Positions 56,807-64,000 of a stretch of DNA of 64,000 bases are shown piece after piece. Made by a program: the position numbers and the translations under genes. Within the stretch, counting starts at the first letter, position 1, and each line of letters opens with the position of its first letter. The notes below the pieces were generated by a model that was not told the DNA's origin, did not search any database, and saw only the letters and a list, made by a program, of their open reading frames with translations. Source of the DNA: Paraflavitalea soli (lineage in GTDB: Bacteria; Bacteroidota; Bacteroidia; Chitinophagales; Chitinophagaceae); contig NZ_CP032157.1 of NCBI RefSeq assembly GCF_003555545.1, positions 1,430,546-1,494,545 of the forward strand, read 5' to 3'.

Positions 56807-57841
56807 TTATTTCCCCGTCGATTCCCGGGTTACCAGCACCGAGGGTACCACGATGGTTTCTGATCTCAATTGGGCCTGTGTTTTCCGCAGGCTGTTGAAC
56901 AGCACCGTGGCGGCCATTTTGCCCATTTCAAAAGCGGGCTGGGTAATAGTAGTGAGTGAAGGATTTAAAATAGGAGCTGTAGATTGATTGGAGAAACTGA
57001 TCACTTTTACTTTGCCGGGTATGGCAATCTTTAGTTCTTTACAGGCGAGGTATACCGCTGCGGTGAGTTTTTCCACAGAAGCTATGATCCCGTCTGGTCC
57101 GTTCTTTTTTTCCAGCAGGGCTTTGATGATGGCGAGGTTCTCTGCTTCATTATCTGTGCACAGTACCAGGTCGCTGTCGCGAAAGGGAAGGTGATGGGCG
57201 GCCAGTGCCTGCTTGCATCCTGTAAGCCGGTTCCTGCTGATGGACAGGCTTTCTGAAATGGTGAGGTAGGCGATGCGCTTGCAGCCTTGCTCAATAAGGT
57301 GTTGAGCCGCCAGATAACCACTGTCCCGGTCATTGGTGGTAATGCGGGTAGTAGCCGTTTCTTCACATACCCGATCAAAGAAAACAACCGGTATGCCCCG
57401 TTGCATCATTTCCGTGATATGCTGGTCGGTGGAGGTTTCATTCGATACAGAGATCAATACACCATCTACCCGGCCACTCTGGAAATCCGTGAGGATGGCC
57501 TGTTCCCGCTCCAGCAGTTCATGCGTCAGGTAAATAAGGACATGGTATCCCTTTTCCCGGGCCACCGATTCGATGCCGTTGATGGCCACCGAAAAGAAGC
57601 TGTCTGCCACCTCCGGCAATACCACCGCAATGGTCTTGCTTTGCCTTTTGCGCAGGCTGCTGGCATAAGGGTTGGGCACATAATTGAGCTTCTTGGCCAG
57701 GGCAAGCACCTTCTCTTTGGTTTGCTCACTGATCTCATGGCTATCCGTAAATACCTTAGAGACTGTTGACACTGAAAGCCTTAATTCCTTAGCCAACATT
57801 TTCATGCTGATATTTGCCATATTATCCTGAGTATGACTCAA
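56807..57841 (-). CDS. LacI family transcriptional regulator
   Basis: A 344-residue repressor-type regulator. The N-terminal HTH and hinge read MKMLAKELRLSVSTVSKVFT and KKLNYVPNPYASSLRKRQSK. The periplasmic-binding-protein-like sensor domain follows (TIAVVLPEVADSFFSVAING, GVLISVSNETSTDQHI, FFDRVCEETATTRITTNDRD). A slightly later start, MANISMKMLAKE at 57820, is also possible. The gene is divergent from the inositol oxygenase gene, and a LacI-type operator sits in the 124-nt gap. It probably represses the oxygenase-symporter genes and responds to inositol or a product such as glucuronate; the ligand is an inference. Confidence 0.92.
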   Translation of the reverse strand: MSHTQDNMANISMKMLAKELRLSVSTVSKVFTDSHEISEQTKEKVLALAKKLNYVPNPYASSLRKRQSKTIAVVLPEVADSFFSVAINGIESVAREKGYHVLIYLTHELLEREQAILTDFQSGRVDGVLISVSNETSTDQHITEMMQRGIPVVFFDRVCEETATTRITTNDRDSGYLAAQHLIEQGCKRIAYLTISESLSISRNRLTGCKQALAAHHLPFRDSDLVLCTDNEAENLAIIKALLEKKNGPDGIIASVEKLTAAVYLACKELKIAIPGKVKVISFSNQSTAPILNPSLTTITQPAFEMGKMAATVLFNSLRKTQAQLRSETIVVPSVLVTRESTGK

Positions 57842-57856
57842 ATGTAGCTATTTCCC

Positions 57857-57870
57857 CGCAACCGGTTTCG
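57857..57870. promoter_or_regulatory. Candidate LacI-family operator
   Basis: CGCAACCGGTTTCG is a 14-bp palindrome with two opposed mismatch positions and a central CG, the hallmark of LacI-family sites (AACCGGTT core). It lies 16 nt from the LacI start and 96 nt before the inositol oxygenase start, so it could control both. Confidence 0.5.
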
Positions 57871-57965
57871 TAAATAAATATCCTGTAATATGAGCACGTC
57901 AGCTGATTTCGATGCAAATTAGAGGTAGCGAATACCGTTTGATTATCCATTAAATTGTTAGCCAC

Positions 57966-58853
57966 ATGACACCAGTCAACAAATTGACAGAAGCTGAAAT
58001 AAATCCACTGCAGAGTCTCGACGAGTGGGAAGACGATGTATTGGAACGTTATCCCGATCCGGAATCCATTGCTACGTCCAAAAAAACAGATGAATACAGG
58101 AACTATGAAACACCGGTACGCGACACCGTACGGGAGTTTTACAGGCTCAACCATACTTATCAGACCTACGAATTTGTACAGGAAAAGAGAGCCAATTACC
58201 TAAAGTTTGATAAAAAGGAAATGCCCGTATGGGATGCTTTCCAGTTCCTCAATCAACTGGTAGATGATTCTGATCCTGATACCGACCTCGACCAGTTTCA
58301 GCACCTGCTGCAAACCTCCGAAGCCATCCGTGCCGATGGTCATCCGGACTGGATGGTGATGGTAGGCCTTATGCATGATATGGGTAAAGTGCTTTGCCTC
58401 TTTGGTGAGCCCCAATGGGCCGTAGTAGGTGATACTTTCCCCGTGGGTTGCGGCTATTCCAACAAAGTCGTGTTCCCCGAATTTTTTGCCAACAATCCCG
58501 ATTATTCCGATAGCCGGTACAATACCAAACTGGGGGTGTACAAAGAGGGCTGTGGTCTGCGCAATGTAGATATGTCCTGGGGGCATGATGAGTATGTATA
58601 CCAGATGATGAAAGATTATTTGCCCGAGCCAGCATTGTACATGCTGCGTTACCACTCTTTCTATGCCTGGCACCGGGAAGGGGAGTACAGCTACCTGCTG
58701 GATGACCACGACCGGGAAATGCTGAAGTGGGTGAAACTGTTCAACCCATACGATCTCTATTCTAAGAATCCAACACCGCCCGACTGGAATAAACTGCGCC
58801 CTTATTACCAGGAACTGGCGAATAAATATTTACCCGAAAGGTTAAAGTTTTAA
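57966..58853 (+). CDS. Inositol oxygenase (MIOX)
   Basis: A 295-residue non-heme di-iron oxygenase that converts myo-inositol and O2 to D-glucuronate. All six iron ligands known from mouse MIOX can be placed: His113 (QHLLQTSEAIR), His137/Asp138 (GLMHDMGK), His207 (WGHDEY), His230 (RYHSFY) and Asp263 (NPYDLYSK). Spacing is close to that of the mouse enzyme. The length is also close to the animal enzyme (about 285). It is followed by an SSS symporter gene on the same strand and preceded by a divergent LacI regulator. The set reads as an inositol uptake and oxidation locus. Downstream uronate genes are not in the window. Confidence 0.95.
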   Translation: MTPVNKLTEAEINPLQSLDEWEDDVLERYPDPESIATSKKTDEYRNYETPVRDTVREFYRLNHTYQTYEFVQEKRANYLKFDKKEMPVWDAFQFLNQLVDDSDPDTDLDQFQHLLQTSEAIRADGHPDWMVMVGLMHDMGKVLCLFGEPQWAVVGDTFPVGCGYSNKVVFPEFFANNPDYSDSRYNTKLGVYKEGCGLRNVDMSWGHDEYVYQMMKDYLPEPALYMLRYHSFYAWHREGEYSYLLDDHDREMLKWVKLFNPYDLYSKNPTPPDWNKLRPYYQELANKYLPERLKF

Positions 58854-58867
58854 TAGCTATTAGCATT

Positions 58868-58935
58868 TAGCTATTAGGTATTAGCTCTGCTAGCCAATCG
58901 AAGCAAACGCCCTGACAGCTAATACCTAAAGGCTA
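58868..58935. repeat. Inverted repeat between the inositol oxygenase and symporter genes
   Basis: AGGTATTAGCT (58876-58886) is the exact reverse complement of AGCTAATACCT (58917-58927). Pairing extends imperfectly by 8 more bases on the outside. The surrounding sequence has further TAGCTATTAG-like units, so this looks like a dispersed repeat. As RNA it would form a stem with a 30-nt loop and might reduce read-through into the symporter gene. Confidence 0.55.
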
Positions 58936-59043
58936 ATACCTCAAAGATATTCCCGTCACATCAGATCATCACGAAACTGAAGGCCTACGTACAGCAATAG
59001 TTTGTTACCTTGTTGCTGTACAGGCCATCAGTAATGCTGCTTT

Positions 59044-60675
59044 ATGAATAAATTACAAACTGCTGACTATATAGTCTTCCTGGTATACTTTGTCCTTGTG
59101 TCATTGTACGGGCTCTATATTTATACCAAAAAGAAAAAAGCTACTACCGACTCCAAAGACTTTTTCCTGGCCGAAGGCTCCCTTACCTGGTGGGCCATTG
59201 GCGCCTCCCTCATCGCTTCGAATATTTCTGCAGAACATTTTATTGGTATGTCCGGCTCGGGCTTTGCCCTGGGACTGGCCATTTCCACCTACGAATGGAT
59301 GGCGGCGGCTACCCTGATCATTGTAGCCATTTTCTTTATACCCCTTTACCTGAAAAACAGGATCTATACCATGCCCCAGTTCCTGGCGCAGCGATACAAT
59401 GATAAAGTGAGTACCATCATGGCTGTATTCTGGCTGCTGGTCTATGTATTTGTAAACCTTACTTCCATCATCTACCTGGGCGCTATCGCCATTACTTCCA
59501 TTACCGGTATTGGTTTTGGCTGGTGTATAGCCGGGTTGAGCATTTGTTCCGTCATCGTTACCCTGGGTGGTATGAAAGTAATTGGCTATACCGATGTGAT
59601 CCAGGTGCTGGTGCTCATTGCCGGTGGATTGATCACCACTTACCTGGCCCTTACCTTGCTGTCGGAGAAGTTTGGTTATGGCACCAACGTGTTGAAAGGA
59701 CTTTCTTTATTGCGCCAGCAGGCCGATTCTCATTTCCATATGATCTTTAAAGAAGACCATCCTTATTATAAAGACCTGCCCGGTTTGTCTGTACTCATTG
59801 GTGGTATGTGGATCAACAACCTGAGTTACTGGGGATGCAATCAATACATCACCCAAAGGGCACTGGGCGCCGACCTGAAAACGGCCCGCAATGGGATACT
59901 GTTTGCCGCTTTCCTCAAATTACTGATACCCGTGATCGCCGTATTGCCGGGTATTGCCATGTATGTAATGCACCAGCACGGTATGTTCCAACAGGAAATG
60001 GTGGATGCTACCGGCGCTATAAAGCCCGACCATGCTTATCCCACTTTGATGAATTTATTGCCGGCTGGTTTAAAAGGTATGGCCTTTGCGGCACTTACTG
60101 CTGCGGTAGTGGCTTCCCTGGCGGGTAAGACCAATAGTATTGCTACCATCTTTTCATTGGATATTTATAAGAAGTTCTTCCACAAGGATGCTACCGAAAA
60201 GCAGGTGGTGCGTACCGGCCGCTGGGCCGTTATTATTGCGATGTTGATTGCTGCCGTAGTAGCGCCGGCCCTGCGTTCACTGGACCAGGCTTACCAGTTT
60301 ATCCAGGAATATGTAGGGTTTATATCCCCGGGTGTATTGGCTATTTTCCTGCTGGGGCTGTTCTGGAAAAAGACAACCGGCGCCGCTGCATTGGCAGGCA
60401 CCTTATTGACCATACCGGTATCTACCTTATTGAAATTCCTTCCCTCCTGGACCAATGGCGCTTTTCCGGATTATCCTTTCCTCGATCGTATGACCATCGT
60501 CTTTGTGCTCATTGTAGCCGTGATGATTGCCATGAGTCTTGCCTGGCCGCGTAAGGAGGGTAGGGAGCAACCCGTTATTATTGAAAAAAGCATGTTCAAA
60601 GTATCACCTGCCTTCATGGTAGGGTCGGTTATCATATTGGGTATTCTGGCTGCATTGTATACGGTGTTTTGGTAA
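59044..60675 (+). CDS. Sodium:solute symporter (SSS/SGLT family), probable inositol or sugar transporter
   Basis: A 543-residue integral membrane protein with about 14 hydrophobic segments. It has the SGLT-type features FFLAEGSLTWWAIGASLIAS, NISAEHFIGMSGSGFALGL and the signature region WINNLSYWGCNQYITQRALG. It resembles vSGLT-like sugar symporters. Its position 190 nt downstream of inositol oxygenase, on the same strand, makes myo-inositol the best guess for the substrate. Galactose, glucose or glucuronate are alternatives. Its stop is 1 nt from the stop of the convergent outer-membrane protein gene, with no terminator between. Confidence 0.92.
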   Translation: MNKLQTADYIVFLVYFVLVSLYGLYIYTKKKKATTDSKDFFLAEGSLTWWAIGASLIASNISAEHFIGMSGSGFALGLAISTYEWMAAATLIIVAIFFIPLYLKNRIYTMPQFLAQRYNDKVSTIMAVFWLLVYVFVNLTSIIYLGAIAITSITGIGFGWCIAGLSICSVIVTLGGMKVIGYTDVIQVLVLIAGGLITTYLALTLLSEKFGYGTNVLKGLSLLRQQADSHFHMIFKEDHPYYKDLPGLSVLIGGMWINNLSYWGCNQYITQRALGADLKTARNGILFAAFLKLLIPVIAVLPGIAMYVMHQHGMFQQEMVDATGAIKPDHAYPTLMNLLPAGLKGMAFAALTAAVVASLAGKTNSIATIFSLDIYKKFFHKDATEKQVVRTGRWAVIIAMLIAAVVAPALRSLDQAYQFIQEYVGFISPGVLAIFLLGLFWKKTTGAAALAGTLLTIPVSTLLKFLPSWTNGAFPDYPFLDRMTIVFVLIVAVMIAMSLAWPRKEGREQPVIIEKSMFKVSPAFMVGSVIILGILAALYTVFW

Positions 60676-60676
60676 A

Positions 60677-63115
60677 CTAATTGCCGCCAGAAGATGACGC
60701 AGGCTTCGTAAGCAGGTCATCATTGTTCACTCCTTTCTTTTTCGATACGTTTTCCGAGAGCTTGCCAAAGTTCCAGGACAGCGCCAGCACGCCGCCACGC
60801 CTGATCTGCCGGGTGATATTTGTGTTGTAGAAGTTCTTGTCTTTCGTGATGTTTTTGAAGTCATGTGTTTTCTCCGTATAGTTCACTGCTCTTAAAGAGA
60901 TATTGATCTTATTCTTAAATACTTTGTAATTGAAAGCTACATTGTGCCAGGTATTGAAGGGGTAGGTGGTTTGGATCGTCTGTGGCTCCTGCCACAAACC
61001 CAGGTAACTGCTGATGGTGAACTTCTCAGAGAAACGGTAACTCGTATTGAGGTTGAAATTGCAGCCAAACCCGTTATTGGATTGTGAGGCATCGGAATTG
61101 TTCTTTACGGTAGCGTAACGGAGTGAGCCATTCACAAAGAGGTTCCATTTGGGTGTGATCTTCGTACTGAAATTCAGGTTCAGGCTCGATTGAAATTCCT
61201 TCCCGATATTCAGGCTGGTGGTTTTGGTAATACCCGTTTGCGGATCAAAGGAAGAGTATTGTAGTATCTTATTGTTACTATAACTTCCTTCTATATTGAT
61301 ACCGGCAAATGTATTTCCTTTGGCAAGCCGTAGTTGCGCAGAAAGTGCGTGCGCCGTTTGAGGACCCAGGTCGGGGTTGCCAAATGTAATATTGAGCGAG
61401 TCATTGTTGTATACAAACGGGTTGAGGTCCCAGATATAGGGCCTTTGTAATCTCTTGGTATAGGTAAATACCAGGGTCGATACCTGGCTCACGCGGTTGG
61501 TGAATTGTATATTGGGCAGCAGGGTGGTATAGCTGTTGTTTACTTTCGTTTTGGAGGAAGTAAAATCGCCATTTACATTGGTGTATTCCACGCGGGCGCC
61601 AATGCGGAGACTTGACTTCTTCAGCTTCAGGTTATACATACTGTACAGGCTGATCACATCCTGGGCATATTTGAAATAGTCCGTGTTGGTGAAATTGGTT
61701 TTATAACTTTCCCCTTCATTGTATTTGATAAGACTTTTAAAGTCGGAGCTGGCGCGGCGCAAGATGGCTTTTACTCCTCCCTCCAGTTTGCCGTTCTTTT
61801 TTATGGGAATACTATTATCCGCCTGGAGGGTATACTGATTATTAATAGCATAGCTGTTATTGACCAGGTACCGGTCTGTACCAGGGTTGTCCTGGAAACT
61901 GTTGAGCTGGGCGTCATTCTTTCCAAACTCACCCAGGAAACGCAGGCTGAATTCCCGCTCTTTATTCTTTTTAAACTTCCTGATATAATCGCTTCCCACA
62001 TTTACGCCCGGGTTATTGATCTTGTTGTTGAGGTGATAATAACTTACCGTAGAGGGCTGGGCCGTAAATTCTGTAGTGATCGTTTGATCACTTATCGTTT
62101 TGTTCATCCAGCTGTCTATATTGGTATACAGGCTGAGCGTATTGAGGCTATCCAGTTCCCAGCTTAGTTCTGCATTGCCAAAACTCCATTTTGAACTGGC
62201 ATATTGGTCGCCATCCAGTGTTCTTTTGCTATAGATATTTTGGGTGAATGGGGTGGTCGTATTGGTATTGTGCTGTAAGGCAGGATCAGCAAACCCCGTA
62301 TTAAAGAAGAGGCTGAGGCCGACCTTGCCCATCTTCGCATTGCCATTGATGGAGAAATTATTCAACTTATCACTGGTCCTGGAGAAGGTATTCAGGGAGC
62401 CATTATACCCCGCCACCTTTTTCTTGGTTATGATATTGATCAGTCCACCGATGCCTTCCCCATCATATTTGGCCGAAGGGGTGGTGATCACTTCTATCTT
62501 TGAGATCAATGCCCCGGGAAATCCCCGCAGCGCTTCTTTTACGTTCCTGGCAAACATGGAGGTTTCTCTGCCGTTGAGCAATACCCTGAAATTGGATTTC
62601 CCGTTCACCCTTATATTATCTTCTCCGTCCACTGTTATAAATGGGGTCTTACGCAGGATGTCAATGGCCGTCTCTGTTTTATTGGTAGGATCATCTTCCA
62701 CATTAAACACGATCTTATCATCTGATTGTTCCACCATCGGTCTTTGTGCACTAACTACTACTTCCTTTAGCAGACCTGTGACCTTTGATAGCTGAACAGG
62801 GTCGATCTGTATATCCCCCTCCTTCATTGTAACATTGACCATGACCCGCATTTCGACAAACCCCGTATGGGTGAAGGAGAGTGTATAGCTTCCTGTATCG
62901 GGTTTGTTGAGCTGAAAGCTGCCGTTCTCTGTTGATAAGGTTGTTTGTAAGGGAATCGTGTTATTCTTTTTGAAGATGCGTACAGTGGTCAAAGCAAGCG
63001 GCTTGCTGCTATCTGACACTGTACCTGACAATTTTCGGGTAGTTTGTGAAAATGCACACGCGGGCAAAATGAGCAGCATAACTGCCCGGATAATGGGAAG
63101 AAAATACTTTTTCAT
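60677..63115 (-). CDS. Outer-membrane beta-barrel protein, TonB-dependent-receptor-like with carboxypeptidase-regulatory domain
   Basis: An 812-residue outer-membrane protein. A signal peptide (residues 1-24, ending ACAFSQ) is followed by a CarboxypepD_reg-like domain (RKLSGTVSDSSKPLALTTVR and TGSYTLSFTHTGF). A plug domain follows, with VVVSAQRPMVEQSDDKIVFN and VNGKSNFRVLLNGRETSMFA, then IEVITTPSAKYDGEGIGGLI. The remaining about 570 residues form an OMP_b-brl_3-type barrel. No TonB box was identified. This family is common in Bacteroidota and mostly of unknown cargo. It lies 98 nt after a siderophore-interacting-type gene on the same strand, which weakly suggests metal or siderophore uptake. 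Confidence 0.88.
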   Translation of the reverse strand: MKKYFLPIIRAVMLLILPACAFSQTTRKLSGTVSDSSKPLALTTVRIFKKNNTIPLQTTLSTENGSFQLNKPDTGSYTLSFTHTGFVEMRVMVNVTMKEGDIQIDPVQLSKVTGLLKEVVVSAQRPMVEQSDDKIVFNVEDDPTNKTETAIDILRKTPFITVDGEDNIRVNGKSNFRVLLNGRETSMFARNVKEALRGFPGALISKIEVITTPSAKYDGEGIGGLINIITKKKVAGYNGSLNTFSRTSDKLNNFSINGNAKMGKVGLSLFFNTGFADPALQHNTNTTTPFTQNIYSKRTLDGDQYASSKWSFGNAELSWELDSLNTLSLYTNIDSWMNKTISDQTITTEFTAQPSTVSYYHLNNKINNPGVNVGSDYIRKFKKNKEREFSLRFLGEFGKNDAQLNSFQDNPGTDRYLVNNSYAINNQYTLQADNSIPIKKNGKLEGGVKAILRRASSDFKSLIKYNEGESYKTNFTNTDYFKYAQDVISLYSMYNLKLKKSSLRIGARVEYTNVNGDFTSSKTKVNNSYTTLLPNIQFTNRVSQVSTLVFTYTKRLQRPYIWDLNPFVYNNDSLNITFGNPDLGPQTAHALSAQLRLAKGNTFAGINIEGSYSNNKILQYSSFDPQTGITKTTSLNIGKEFQSSLNLNFSTKITPKWNLFVNGSLRYATVKNNSDASQSNNGFGCNFNLNTSYRFSEKFTISSYLGLWQEPQTIQTTYPFNTWHNVAFNYKVFKNKINISLRAVNYTEKTHDFKNITKDKNFYNTNITRQIRRGGVLALSWNFGKLSENVSKKKGVNNDDLLTKPASSSGGN

Positions 63116-63213
63116 GGCTGTAGCTTTGCGGGTTACAGCTATAAAGGTTAACGAATTACTTCGTACTTAGGGAATCAATGTGATGAAAGGTCGCCCGAAA
63201 ATGATGGTGGGTC

Positions 63214-63942
63214 TCACAACCCCTTCTTCCCATCCGCCCAATAGGCATCTGTGCGTATCTGGCTGGCATCAACACCTTTGTTCAACAGGTATTTCCGGAA
63301 CCGGCTTACCGACAAAGCCCTGCCCGCCAGGTAGAATGTGGCCCCTTTCCAGTTGGCCCAGCAATCCGGGTGCATATCTTCCATCCAGTTGATCGCATTC
63401 ACAGCAGGCGCATCCATCGCTGCATCCACATTATCGACCATGATCTTTAGCGAATGGAGGGCTTTTTCATGTTGAGGTTGCAACTCCAATATGCCGAAGT
63501 ATTCATGACTGCAGGCCAGGGCCGTCGTCTTATACCAGTTGTACAGGCCGATCGTTGTTTCATCACCGAAAAAGAAATGGTGGCGGCCCTGGTCATTGTA
63601 CTTTAGTTTACCCTGACCTGCACGAAACCTTACTTCCATACCAGGTTCCAGGTTGGTGGCCCAATGGCTGCCAGGCCCTTTGCCATGCAGGTAAAAAAGC
63701 ACGGAGCACTGGCCCTGCTGCTTATTGAAAGAAGCCAGCGTATAATGTCGGAAATTGGTATCATCTACCCTGAATTGGACAATCTTGCCCGGCAAAAAGT
63801 GTTCATGATCGAAGTCTCCTTTGAAAGTGACGAGCTTTAGTTCATCAGAAAGCATCGTTGTATGCGATACCGTTGCATGGCGCAGCCAGGGATTGGCTAC
63901 TGCGAGCATAATATCTGCCAGGTATTTGGGGAGCTGAGGCAT
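63214..63942 (-). CDS. Siderophore-interacting protein-type FAD reductase
   Basis: A 242-residue cytoplasmic flavoprotein resembling ViuB/YqjH-like ferric-siderophore reductases. The flavin-binding strand RHYTLASFNKQQGQ matches the family RxYT motif. The NAD(P)-side domain has HHFFFGDETTIGLYNWY, LELQPQHEKALHSLK and FYLAGRALSVSRFRKYLLNK. The family removes iron from ferric siderophores by reduction. No siderophore synthesis genes are visible. It is upstream of the outer-membrane barrel gene, and its own promoter lies in the last 58 nt of the window. Confidence 0.82.
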   Translation of the reverse strand: MPQLPKYLADIMLAVANPWLRHATVSHTTMLSDELKLVTFKGDFDHEHFLPGKIVQFRVDDTNFRHYTLASFNKQQGQCSVLFYLHGKGPGSHWATNLEPGMEVRFRAGQGKLKYNDQGRHHFFFGDETTIGLYNWYKTTALACSHEYFGILELQPQHEKALHSLKIMVDNVDAAMDAPAVNAINWMEDMHPDCWANWKGATFYLAGRALSVSRFRKYLLNKGVDASQIRTDAYWADGKKGL

Positions 63943-64000
63943 GGTATAATAATATTTATGAACTGAATATTAACTTTACAAAACTATCAACCCCTTCGTT

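Overview
The window reads as a chromosomal segment from a Bacteroidota bacterium, most likely of the Chitinophagaceae (Chitinophaga/Niastella-like). This placement is an inference from protein families, not from a marker gene. The supporting families are a 3,460-residue surface protein with a C-terminal type IX secretion (T9SS) sorting domain, a propeller + Y_Y_Y histidine kinase, an outer-membrane beta-barrel protein with an N-terminal carboxypeptidase-regulatory-like domain, sigma factor genes followed by membrane proteins, and promoter-like TAnnTTTG boxes. I saw no rRNA, tRNA, CRISPR array, insertion sequence or prophage. About 40 protein genes are densely packed in alternating strand blocks.

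Layout. 1-8033 (+): the end of a molybdenum hydroxylase operon (2Fe-2S and molybdopterin subunits), a Crp/Fnr regulator, a VOC protein, a DUF1801 protein, an AraC regulator, an alpha/beta hydrolase, a sigma factor with a co-transcribed membrane protein, and a universal stress protein. 8096-12068 (-): SRPBCC protein, AraC/PchR-like regulator, phosphocholine-specific phospholipase C. 12309-13803 (+): Lrp/AsnC regulator with EamA exporter. 14045-21166 (-): a tight four-gene operon of a PLD-like protein, a glycyl radical enzyme, a DyP-type peroxidase and a 5'-nucleotidase-family metallophosphatase. 21744-27077 (mostly +): a proline-tailed hypothetical protein, a TPR-CHAT protease-like membrane protein, a sigma factor and a TPR membrane protein. 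27144-35987 (-): MetX and MetY, a 1,282-residue AsmA-like protein, an NAD(P)-binding protein, a DHFR-family protein and an AraC regulator. 36201-40999 (+): PKD-domain protein and a second TPR-CHAT protein. 41001-46053: S41-like peptidase, hybrid-sensor-like histidine kinase, NarL-type response regulator. 46275-56657 (+): the giant surface protein, with six tandem modules of about 410 residues. 56807-60675: LacI regulator, myo-inositol oxygenase and SSS symporter. 60677-63942 (-): outer-membrane beta-barrel protein and siderophore-interacting-type flavoprotein.

How genes work together. Likely functional units are inositol uptake and oxidation to glucuronate under a LacI regulator, homocysteine synthesis by MetY and MetX, an Lrp-controlled exporter, and a two-component system beside a huge secreted adhesin-like protein. 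The best candidates for undescribed biology are the PLD/glycyl-radical/DyP/metallophosphatase operon and the two signal-peptide-bearing, C-terminally membrane-anchored TPR-CHAT proteins. One CHAT gene lies near a sigma factor/TPR pair and the other follows a PKD-domain protein. Several cis elements also stand out: a tandem 12-bp repeat before the Lrp gene, a 26-bp palindrome after the Crp/Fnr gene, and a LacI-type operator before the inositol oxygenase gene.
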